A stretch of 64,000 bases of DNA from Bradyrhizobium septentrionale (GTDB taxonomy: Bacteria > Pseudomonadota > Alphaproteobacteria > Rhizobiales > Xanthobacteraceae). Shown piece after piece: positions 30,337 to 37,625 of this stretch. The first letter of the stretch is position 1, and the number at the start of each line of letters is the position of its first letter. The notes under the pieces were generated by a model. That model was not told where the DNA came from. It did no database searches and worked only from the letters and a program-made list of their open reading frames with translations. The position numbers were made by a program, and so were the translations under genes. The stretch is from the NCBI RefSeq assembly GCF_011516645.4, contig NZ_CP088285.1:7024501-7088500 (forward strand), given 5' to 3'.

Positions 30337-30491
30337 CGCGGATAAACCCCCTCCCCCGGTGGGGTTATGGGACAGCGGCGGGATGGGACAGAAACGAGAC
30401 AGCCCGGCCGTTTTTCGTTGAAATCATTGATGTTGTTCCCCTGTGTCGTTCCCCACAAGGGGAGAAGGAAGAAAGGATAGGAAGTACTTGC

Positions 30492-31409
30492 ATGGCAATC
30501 AGGTTTGACGGACGCGTCGCTATCGTCACCGGCGCGGGCAATGGTCTCGGACGGGCGCATGCACTGGGGCTCGCCAGCCGCGGCGCCAAGGTCGTGGTCA
30601 ATGATTTCGGCGGCGCCCGCGACGGCACAGGCGGCTCGCTGTCGCCGGCAGAGACCGTGGTCGAGGAAATCCGCAAGGCGGGCGGCACCGCGATGGCCGA
30701 CGGCGCCGACGTCTCGAATTTCGAGCAGGTCACCGCGATGGTCGAGCGCGCCACCAAGGAGTGGGGCAGCGTCGATCTCTTGTGCGCCAATGCCGGCATC
30801 CTGCGCGACAAGTCGTTCACCAAGCTCGAAGTCGCCGACTGGGACAAGGTGCTCGGCGTGCATCTCACCGGCACCTTCTACTGCTGCAAGGCGGTGTGGG
30901 CCGGTATGCGCGAGCGCAACTACGGCCGCATCGTGCTGACGACGTCGTCGTCCGGCCTGTTCGGCAATTTCGGCCAGGCCAATTACGGCGCGGCGAAGGC
31001 CGGCATGGTCGGCCTGATGAACGTGCTCGCCGAGGAGGGCCGCAAGAACAATATCAAGGTCAACACCATCTCGCCGACGGCGGCGACCCGCATGACCGAG
31101 GAGCTGCTGCCGCCGCAGGCGCTGCAGCTGATGCGGCCGGAAGCGATCACGCCGGCGGTCGAATTCCTGCTGAGCGAGGACGCGCCGACCCGCACCATCA
31201 TGGGCGCCGGCGCCGGCTCGTTCGCGGTGATCCAGGTGCTGGAGACCGAAGGCGTCAACCTGCCGCAGTCCGAATGGACGCCCGATGGCGTCGCCGCGCA
31301 TTTCAAGGACATCGCTGACATGTCGACGGCGAAGGCGCTGCAGGGCGCCTTCGAGCAGACGCAGAAATACGTCGCCCAGGCCGTCGCGCGGGCGGGGATC
31401 AAGCTGTAA
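30492..31409 (+). CDS. SDR-family dehydrogenase (MFE-2-like)
   Basis: 305 residues. NAD(P)-binding TGAGNGLGRAHA (14-25), the NAG motif in LLCANAGIL, catalytic Ser in TTSSSGLFGNFGQANYGAAKAG with YxxxK = Y-G-A-A-K, and a C-terminal extension typical of peroxisomal multifunctional-enzyme-type hydroxyacyl-CoA dehydrogenases. It probably oxidises a 3-hydroxyacyl substrate. First chromosomal gene; strand change and normal rhizobial codon use after the prophage. The start at 30492 follows AAAGGATAGGAAG. Confidence 0.85.
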   Translation: MAIRFDGRVAIVTGAGNGLGRAHALGLASRGAKVVVNDFGGARDGTGGSLSPAETVVEEIRKAGGTAMADGADVSNFEQVTAMVERATKEWGSVDLLCANAGILRDKSFTKLEVADWDKVLGVHLTGTFYCCKAVWAGMRERNYGRIVLTTSSSGLFGNFGQANYGAAKAGMVGLMNVLAEEGRKNNIKVNTISPTAATRMTEELLPPQALQLMRPEAITPAVEFLLSEDAPTRTIMGAGAGSFAVIQVLETEGVNLPQSEWTPDGVAAHFKDIADMSTAKALQGAFEQTQKYVAQAVARAGIKL

Positions 31410-31437
31410 CAGGCGCTGGCGCCTGAACTCTCTCCTT

Positions 31438-31526
31438 CGTCATGGCCGGGCTTGACCCGGCCATCCACGACTTCGTCACCACCCGAAAGTTAGACGTGGA
31501 TGCCCGGGTCAAGCCCGGGCATGACG
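31438..31526. repeat. REP-like palindromic element
   Basis: CGTCATGGCCGGGCTTGACC reads, after a short spacer, into its inverted mate GGGTCAAGCCCGGGCATGACG. Same class as the elements at 37351 and 42005. Confidence 0.75.
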
Positions 31527-31566
31527 ACAGATTTTGCATCGGGCGGTTTCGCTTTAAACTCGCAGT

Positions 31567-32814
31567 ATGTCATCGCCCACCAAACACATCGCCATTATCG
31601 GAGCCGGACCTGCCGGCCTGATGGCGGCGGAGGTGCTCGCGCAAGGTGGCGCTGAAGTCACCGTCTACGACGCGATGCCGTCGGCCGGCCGCAAGTTCCT
31701 GATGGCCGGCCGCGGCGGGCTCAATCTCACCCATTCCGAACCGCAGCCGGATTTCCTTGCGCGCTATCGCGAGGCGATGCCGCGCCTGAAGGCTGCGGTC
31801 GAGGCATTTCCGCCCGACGCGTTGCGCGCCTGGAGCGAGGCGCTGGGGCAGCCGACCTTCGTCGGCACCAGCGGCCGTGTCTTCCCCAAGGCGTTCAAGG
31901 CATCGCCATTGCTGCGCGCCTGGCGGCGGCGGCTCGATGCTGATGGCGTGCAATTCGCGTTTCGGCATCGCTGGACCGGATGGGACGCGGGCGGCGGACT
32001 GCTGTTCGAGACGCCGGATGGCCGGCGCGCGATCAATGCCGATGCAGCCGTGCTGGCGCTCGGTGGTGCAAGCTGGCCGCGGCTCGGCTCGGATGGCGCC
32101 TGGGCGGAGATCCTCGCCGCGAAGGGCATTGCCGTGGCGCCGATCAAGCCAGCCAATTCCGGCTTCACGGTCACCTGGTCCGACATCTTCCGCGATCGCT
32201 TCGAGGGCCAGCCGCTCAAGGGCGTCGCGCTGACGATCGGGCCGCACACCGTGCGCGGCGAGGCCATCGTCACCCGCACCGGCATCGAAGGCGGCGCCAT
32301 CTACGCATTGTCGGCGGAGTTGCGCGAGGCCGTGCTTGCCGAAGGGACGGCGACGCTCAGCGTGGCGCTGCGGCCCGACGCTGCGCGCGACGAGCTGATC
32401 GCGCGACTGTCGGCGCCGAAGGGCAAGCAATCCTTTTCCAATTTCCTGCGCAAGGCGGTGCAATTGTCGCCCGTCGGCATCGGATTGTTGCAGGAGGCGG
32501 CGGTCGCCTCCGGCCGATCGCTGGCCGCGTTGCCGCCGGCCAACTTGGCGGAGCTGATCAACGCGGTGCCGATCAGGATCACCGGCGTGGCGCCGATCGC
32601 GCGGGCGATTTCGAGCGCCGGCGGGATCAGGTTCGACGAGCTCGACGCGCATTTCATGCTGCGGCGGCTGCCCGGTGTTTTCGCCGCCGGAGAGATGCTC
32701 GATTGGGAAGCGCCGACCGGCGGCTATCTGTTGCAGGCGTCATTCGCGACCGGCGTTGCCGCTGGGGAGGGGGCGTTGAGGTGGCTCGGAGGGCGAATAG
32801 AGAGTAGCGAGTGA
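31567..32814 (+). CDS. FAD-dependent flavoprotein, BaiN/HI0933-like
   Basis: 415 residues. Dinucleotide motif GAGPAGLMAAEVLAQ (residues 12-26), SAGRKFLMAGRGGLNLTHSE (41-60) and the C-terminal GGYLLQASFATG that closes the FAD site are typical of the TIGR03862/BaiN family of uncharacterised flavoproteins. Cytoplasmic, probable NAD(P)H oxidoreductase or tRNA-related flavoprotein; substrate unknown. The start follows AACTCGCAGT; no strong Shine-Dalgarno. Confidence 0.83.
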   Translation: MSSPTKHIAIIGAGPAGLMAAEVLAQGGAEVTVYDAMPSAGRKFLMAGRGGLNLTHSEPQPDFLARYREAMPRLKAAVEAFPPDALRAWSEALGQPTFVGTSGRVFPKAFKASPLLRAWRRRLDADGVQFAFRHRWTGWDAGGGLLFETPDGRRAINADAAVLALGGASWPRLGSDGAWAEILAAKGIAVAPIKPANSGFTVTWSDIFRDRFEGQPLKGVALTIGPHTVRGEAIVTRTGIEGGAIYALSAELREAVLAEGTATLSVALRPDAARDELIARLSAPKGKQSFSNFLRKAVQLSPVGIGLLQEAAVASGRSLAALPPANLAELINAVPIRITGVAPIARAISSAGGIRFDELDAHFMLRRLPGVFAAGEMLDWEAPTGGYLLQASFATGVAAGEGALRWLGGRIESSE

Positions 32815-32852
32815 TGGAAGGTTCTATTCGCTATTCGCCACTCTCTATTCGC

Positions 32853-33932
32853 CTATCTCAGTTTCCCCCGCGCCGCGACCGGCAGCGTGCCGATGATTTC
32901 GTCGCCGCGCACCATCACGACCTCGTCCATCATGTTGACGACGACGCAGACATGGTTCGGCACGATCCGCACGACGTCGCCGACGTTCGGGCGGGTGTTG
33001 CTGCGGGAGAGATCGAGGAAGCCGTGCTCCTCGGCAAAGCGCGCGATCTTGGCCTCGGGATGTTCGAGGATCAGGCCGTGACCTTCCAGACCGCCGGTGT
33101 CTGAGGTCAGCGTCTTGGAGCCGGCATCGAGGATGCCGCGCTCGGGGCCGGCGCGGCTGACGACGGTGGAATAGATGTGCAGCGCGCAGTCGTCCCAGCT
33201 GGCGACGCCGGCCGCGACCTGCATGCGGTCGTTGTAGATGTAGGTGCCGAAGCGGTGCTCGGTGCCACCCTTCAGCTTGCCGAGATTGACCAGGTTCGGC
33301 GTGCCGCCGGTGGAGACGATTGTCGCGTCGAGGCCGTGGGCGCGGACGCCGGCCAGTGCCTCGTCGTAGAATTTCTGCGCATCGGCCCAGCCGGTCTCGG
33401 TCGGGTACAGCATGAAGCCCGCAAAGCTCAGGCCTTTGGAGGCCGCGATCTCGCGCGCCAGCGCTATCGCTTCGGCCGGGGTCTCGACGCCGGCGCGCTT
33501 GCGCCCGGTGTCGCACTCGACCACGACGGAGAGCGGCCGGCCGGAGGCGGCTGCCGCCTTCGGCAGGTCGCCGACCACGACGGAATTATCGGCGGCGACG
33601 GTGACGTTGGCCTTGCCTTGCAGGGCGCCGAGCCGCGCCATCTTCTCGTCGCCGAGCAGATTGTAGCTGATGAGGATGTCGTCGATGCCGGCATCCGCCA
33701 TGATCTCGGCCTCGCCGAGCTTCTGGCAGGTGATGCCCTTGGCGCCGGCCTTGACCTGCAGCTGCGCCAGCGTCGGGTTCTTGTGGGTCTTGATGTGCGG
33801 CCGGTTGGCGACGCCGGCCTGATCACAGGCCGCCTGGATGCGCGCGATGTTGCGCTCGACCCGGTCCATGTCGATCACGGCGCAGGGCGTGCCGTACTCC
33901 TTGGCAATCTTGGCGGCGAGGGGCGTGGTCAT
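32853..33932 (-). CDS. PLP-dependent D-threonine aldolase / DSD1-like
   Basis: 359 residues of the alanine-racemase-fold type. N-terminal GTPCAVIDMDRVERNIARIQ, the PLP lysine in RPHIKTHKN (about 48-54), and the metal-binding HxC-like pair near the C-terminus (PNHVCVVVNMMDEVVMVRGDEIIG) fit D-threonine aldolase and D-serine dehydratase relatives. It would cleave a D-beta-hydroxy amino acid. Start at the ATG after TTGACCCG; a longer frame reaches a REP-like sequence. Confidence 0.84.
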   Translation of the reverse strand: MTTPLAAKIAKEYGTPCAVIDMDRVERNIARIQAACDQAGVANRPHIKTHKNPTLAQLQVKAGAKGITCQKLGEAEIMADAGIDDILISYNLLGDEKMARLGALQGKANVTVAADNSVVVGDLPKAAAASGRPLSVVVECDTGRKRAGVETPAEAIALAREIAASKGLSFAGFMLYPTETGWADAQKFYDEALAGVRAHGLDATIVSTGGTPNLVNLGKLKGGTEHRFGTYIYNDRMQVAAGVASWDDCALHIYSTVVSRAGPERGILDAGSKTLTSDTGGLEGHGLILEHPEAKIARFAEEHGFLDLSRSNTRPNVGDVVRIVPNHVCVVVNMMDEVVMVRGDEIIGTLPVAARGKLR

Positions 33933-33953
33933 CGGGTCAACTCCAGTTGTTTC

Positions 33954-34075
33954 CGTCATTGCGAGCCACCCGGTCGGCGCGAAGCGCCGCCGGATGACAG
34001 GCTCCACGAAGCAATCCATCTCTCCGCGTCTGCCGATTCATGGATTGCTTCGTCGCTTCGCTCCTCGCAATGACG
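33954..34075. repeat. REP-like palindromic element
   Basis: CGTCATTGCGAG at the left is mirrored by CTCGCAATGACG at the right, with an internal GAAGCAATCCAT / ATGGATTGCTTC pair. Confidence 0.78.
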
Positions 34076-34086
34076 AAGAATCATGT

Positions 34087-35913
34087 TCACGCCTGTTCGA
34101 TCTCTTCGCGCAGCACCTCTAACTCGAGCCAGCGGTCCTCGGCTGTGGCGAGCTCGTCTTGCGCCTTGGCGATCGCGGCCGATGCGGCGTCGAACTTCTT
34201 GCGATCCTTGCTGTAGAGATCGGGATCGTCGAGCAGCTTCTGCTGTCTGGTGATCTCGGCGTGCAGTCTGTCGATCGTCTTCGGCAATGTTTCCAGCGCG
34301 TGCTTCTCGTTGAAGCTCAGCCGGCGCCTGGGTGCCGCTTCGGGCGCGGCGGCGGTCGCCGCAACCTTGGCTTCCTTCTTCTCCTCGGCCGCGGCGTCCG
34401 CCTTCACGGTCTCGCGCTTCACGTCAGCGCCGCGCTGCGCCAGCATGTCCGAATAGCCGCCGGCATATTCGATCCAGCGGCCCTGGCCTTCGGGCACGAT
34501 CACCGACGTCACCACGCGATCGAGGAAGTCGCGGTCATGGCTGATCAGGATCACGGTGCCGTCGTAGTCGCCGAGCATCTCCTCGAGCACGTCGAGGGTT
34601 TCGAGATCGAGGTCGTTGGTCGGCTCGTCCAGAATGAGCAGGTTCGACGGCTTGGCCAGCGCGCGCGCCAGCATCAGCCGGCCGCGCTCGCCGCCGGAGA
34701 GGGCTTCGAGCGGCGTGCCGCGCTGCTCGTGCGCGAACAGAAAGTCCTTCATGTAGCCGATGACGTGCTTCGACTTGTCGCCGACCATGACATGGTCGCC
34801 GCGGCCGCCGGTCAGGGCTTCGGCCAGCGTCAGCTTCGGATCGAGGCTTTCGCGATGCTGGTCGAGCGTCGCCATCTCGATATTGGCGCCCAGCCGCACC
34901 GAGCCGGAATCGGGCGGATCGTTGCCGATCAGAAGATGCACCAGCGTAGTCTTGCCGGCGCCGTTCGGGCCGACGATGCCGAGCCGGTCGCCGCGCTGGA
35001 TCCGGGTCGAGAAACCGTCGACGATGATGCGCTCGCCAAAGGCCTTCACGATGTTCTTCGCCTCGATCACCAGACGGCCGGATTTGTCGGCCTCGGCGGC
35101 GGCGAGCGTGGCATTGCCGGTGGCACCGCGATAGTTGCGGCGCTGGTCGCGCAGCGCAAAGAGATTGCCGAGCCGCTTGACGTTGCGCTTGCGGCGGCCG
35201 GAAACGCCGTGGCGCAGCCAGTGCTCCTCGTTGACGATCTTGCGGTCGAGCTTGTGCTGATCGCGCTCTTCTTCCTCCAGCACCTCGTCGCGCCACGCCT
35301 CGAACGCGCCGAAGCCGCGGTCGATCTGCCGGATCTGGCCGCGGTCGAGCCAGGCCGTTGAGCGCGACAGGTTGGTGAGGAAGCGGCGATCGTGGCTGAT
35401 CAGGACCAGCGCGCAGCGCCGGCTTTCGAGCTCGCCCTCGAGCCATTCGATGGTCGGCAGATCGAGATGGTTGGTCGGCTCGTCCAGCAGCAGGATGTCG
35501 GGCGAGGGCGCCAGCACCCGCGCCAGCGCCGCGCGGCGCGCCTCGCCGCCGGAGACAAGCGCCGGGTCTTCCTCGCCGCTGAGGCCGAGCTGCTCGAGCA
35601 GATAGCGCGCCTGGTAGTGATCGTCGCCGGGGCCAAGGCCTGACTCGACATAGGACAGCGTTGTCTTGTGGTCGCCGAAATCCGGCTCCTGTGGCAGATA
35701 GCGGATGGTGGCGCCGGGCTGCACGAAGCGGCTGCCGGAGTCAGGCTCGACCAGGCCGGCCGCGATGCGCAGCAAGGTCGACTTGCCGGAGCCGTTGCGC
35801 CCGATCAGGCCAACGCGCTCGCCGGCGGAGACCGAGAGCTCGACCCCGCTCAACAGCGGCGTGCCGCCGAAGGTCAGGCTGATGTCCTTGAGCTGGATCA
35901 GGGGCGGGGCCAT
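34087..35913 (-). CDS. uup: ABC-F family ATPase (Uup-like)
   Basis: 608 residues with two ATPase cassettes and no membrane domain. Walker A GRNGSGKST (38-46) and GPNGAGKTT near 315; signatures VSGGEARRA and LSGGERGR; both have LLLDEPTNHLD/LILDEPTNDLD. The linker carries the basic ABC-F region, and the C-terminal 90 residues are a coiled coil, as in Uup. Ribosome-associated ATPase involved in translation or DNA-repair-linked processes. Four bases after the DUF188 gene. Confidence 0.88.
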   Translation of the reverse strand: MAPPLIQLKDISLTFGGTPLLSGVELSVSAGERVGLIGRNGSGKSTLLRIAAGLVEPDSGSRFVQPGATIRYLPQEPDFGDHKTTLSYVESGLGPGDDHYQARYLLEQLGLSGEEDPALVSGGEARRAALARVLAPSPDILLLDEPTNHLDLPTIEWLEGELESRRCALVLISHDRRFLTNLSRSTAWLDRGQIRQIDRGFGAFEAWRDEVLEEEERDQHKLDRKIVNEEHWLRHGVSGRRKRNVKRLGNLFALRDQRRNYRGATGNATLAAAEADKSGRLVIEAKNIVKAFGERIIVDGFSTRIQRGDRLGIVGPNGAGKTTLVHLLIGNDPPDSGSVRLGANIEMATLDQHRESLDPKLTLAEALTGGRGDHVMVGDKSKHVIGYMKDFLFAHEQRGTPLEALSGGERGRLMLARALAKPSNLLILDEPTNDLDLETLDVLEEMLGDYDGTVILISHDRDFLDRVVTSVIVPEGQGRWIEYAGGYSDMLAQRGADVKRETVKADAAAEEKKEAKVAATAAAPEAAPRRRLSFNEKHALETLPKTIDRLHAEITRQQKLLDDPDLYSKDRKKFDAASAAIAKAQDELATAEDRWLELEVLREEIEQA

Positions 35914-35917
35914 CGCG

Positions 35918-36415
35918 CTAACCCCCGTTCGCCGCAGCCTGCTCGGCGCGGCGGCGTTGAATGCGGCGAATGGTCTGGTCGAGCGTCGCGAGGAACGTCG
36001 AGCGGTCGCGCGGCGAGTAGGATTTCGGCCCGCCGGTGATCTCGCCCGACGAGCGCAGATCGGTCATCAGGTTGCGCACCGCGAGCGTCATGCCGATCGA
36101 CTGTTCGGTGAACGGCTTTCCGTTCGGCGCGATCACGTCGGCGCCGGCCTTGACGCAGCGGCTTGCCAGCGGAATGTCCGCGGTGATGACGACGTCGCCC
36201 TCATGCGCGCGTTCCGCGATCCAGTCGTCGGCGGCGTCCATGCCGGAACCGGCGGCGACGCGCTCGATCAAGGGATCCTGCGGCACGCGGATGAAATTGC
36301 CCGCGACCACGCTGACGGGCACGCCGAGCCGGATCGCGACGCGATAGATCTCGTCCTTCACCGGGCAGGCGTCGGCGTCGACATAGATGCGGGTGGGAGC
36401 AGGGGTTTCAGTCAT
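35918..36415 (-). CDS. YaiI/YqxD family protein (DUF188)
   Basis: 165 residues: IYVDADACPVKDEIYRVA at residue 10, VAGNFIRVP, GMDAADDWIAERAHEGDVVITADIPLASRC and a final helix. These are defining motifs of the PIN-like DUF188 family (YaiI). Nuclease-like acidic residues are present; biological role unknown. Start at MTETPAPT; an earlier in-frame extension is only shadow. Confidence 0.87.
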   Translation of the reverse strand: MTETPAPTRIYVDADACPVKDEIYRVAIRLGVPVSVVAGNFIRVPQDPLIERVAAGSGMDAADDWIAERAHEGDVVITADIPLASRCVKAGADVIAPNGKPFTEQSIGMTLAVRNLMTDLRSSGEITGGPKSYSPRDRSTFLATLDQTIRRIQRRRAEQAAANGG

Positions 36416-36551
36416 CGATTCAATGGTTGGCAGGCGCGGCCTGCGTGTACTCCATGGTGCGGAAAATTGCGAGCAAAACGAGACGCTTGCCACGCCTCTT
36501 TGTTCGACTACCATTGTCACCAGAAAAACAACGGAAATAAGGGAAAACCCC

Positions 36552-37343
36552 ATGGACTCGCAGACCTACCGCGTCTCGGCCTACAACACCTCGAAACTGT
36601 CGGAGAACAAGATCCACGACGACACGGTGGCGCGGAAGTTCGGCTTTTCCGGCGGTCTCGTGCCCGGCGTCGATGTGATGGCCTACATGATGCACCTGCC
36701 GGTCGAGAAATGGGGCCGCGATTTCCTCGAACGCGGTCTGATCGAGGCGCGCTTTGTGAAACCGGTCTATGACGGCGAGATCGCCGAATTGACCGGGCGA
36801 GAGACCGGCAATGGACTGTCGATCGAGCTCTTCAGCCGCGGCGAGCTCTGCGCCACCGGCACCGCATCCCTGCCGGCATCGGCGCCGAAATTTGTGCTCG
36901 ACGAATACCAGCAGGTCGCCGCGGTTGCCGAGCGCAAGCCGGTGAGCGCGTCGTCCTATGAGGAGGGCAAGTGGCTCGGCACCATCCCGCGCGACTGGTC
37001 CGGCGACGCCGCGAAGGAGTATCTCGCCGACATCAGGGAGACCGATCCGATCTATCTGCGCGAAGGGCTCGGCCATCCCGGCCTGCTGCCCCGGGTGATG
37101 AACAAGGTCCTGGTCGACAATGCGATCCTCGGGCCCTGGATCCATGTCGGCACCCGCATGCAGTTGTTGTCGGCGGGCAAGATCGGCGACGAGCTGACGG
37201 CGCGCGCCAAGGTCACCGGCAATTACGACAAGAAGGGGCATCGTTTCGTCGAGCTCGATGCGCTGGTGCTCGGCAACGGCACGCCGCTCGCGCATTGCTG
37301 GCACATCGCGATCACCCAGCCGCGCGAGCAGGCCGCGGCGTAG
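36552..37343 (+). CDS. MaoC-like hotdog-domain protein
   Basis: 263 residues. A hotdog pattern (KIHDDTVARKFGFSGGLVPGVDVMAYMMHLPVE) followed by FVKPVYDGEIAELTGRE is seen in the first half, and a second hotdog-like half runs from about 165 (GHPGLLPRVMNKVL...NYDKKGHRFVELDALVLGNGTPLAHCWHIA). Probably acyl-CoA hydratase or thioesterase-like; no catalytic dyad could be assigned with confidence. Ribosome site AAGGGAAAACCCC. Confidence 0.68.
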   Translation: MDSQTYRVSAYNTSKLSENKIHDDTVARKFGFSGGLVPGVDVMAYMMHLPVEKWGRDFLERGLIEARFVKPVYDGEIAELTGRETGNGLSIELFSRGELCATGTASLPASAPKFVLDEYQQVAAVAERKPVSASSYEEGKWLGTIPRDWSGDAAKEYLADIRETDPIYLREGLGHPGLLPRVMNKVLVDNAILGPWIHVGTRMQLLSAGKIGDELTARAKVTGNYDKKGHRFVELDALVLGNGTPLAHCWHIAITQPREQAAA

Positions 37344-37350
37344 CACGGTC

Positions 37351-37441
37351 CGTCATTGCCGGGCTTGACCCGGCAATCCATCGCCTTCGCAAGGACTCTT
37401 CATCACGTTGATGGATGCGCGGGTCAAGCCCGCGCATGACG
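37351..37441. repeat. REP-like palindromic element
   Basis: CGTCATTGCCGGGCTTGACC is mirrored by GGGTCAAGCCCGCGCATGACG. Confidence 0.76.
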
Positions 37442-37479
37442 AGTGGGTATCGGGGCGAGGTCCCGCATCGCCCATAGCT

Positions 37480-37582
37480 GTCATACCCCGCGCATGCGGG
37501 GTATCCAGTACGCCGCGGCCTCTCGGCTCAACAACTGCTGTCTCTGGAATACTGGATCACCCGCCTTCGCGGGTGATGACAG
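37480..37582. repeat. REP-like palindromic element, second class
   Basis: GTCATACCCCGCGCATGCGGG leads via CCAGTA ... TACTGG arms to a CCCGCCTTCGCGGG stem and TGATGAC. Confidence 0.7.
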
Positions 37583-37625
37583 CCGTGCTGGTGGTGGCAG
37601 CGGTGCTAGCAGCGACAGCGCGGCC

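Noticed and set aside
1..30340. Transposable (Mu-type) phage interpretation from the Mu-like tail genes
   Set aside because: No MuA/MuB-like transposase or ner/c genes are visible; the head and packaging genes are lambda-type and terminase-based. The left part of the prophage is unseen, so this is not fully excluded.
30278..30491. tRNA or attachment-site core next to the prophage
   Set aside because: No cloverleaf or obvious repeat could be recognised by eye.
32853..34019. Longer start for the PLP enzyme at 34019
   Set aside because: The additional 29 codons read the REP-like element; the ATG at 33932 begins the conserved fold.
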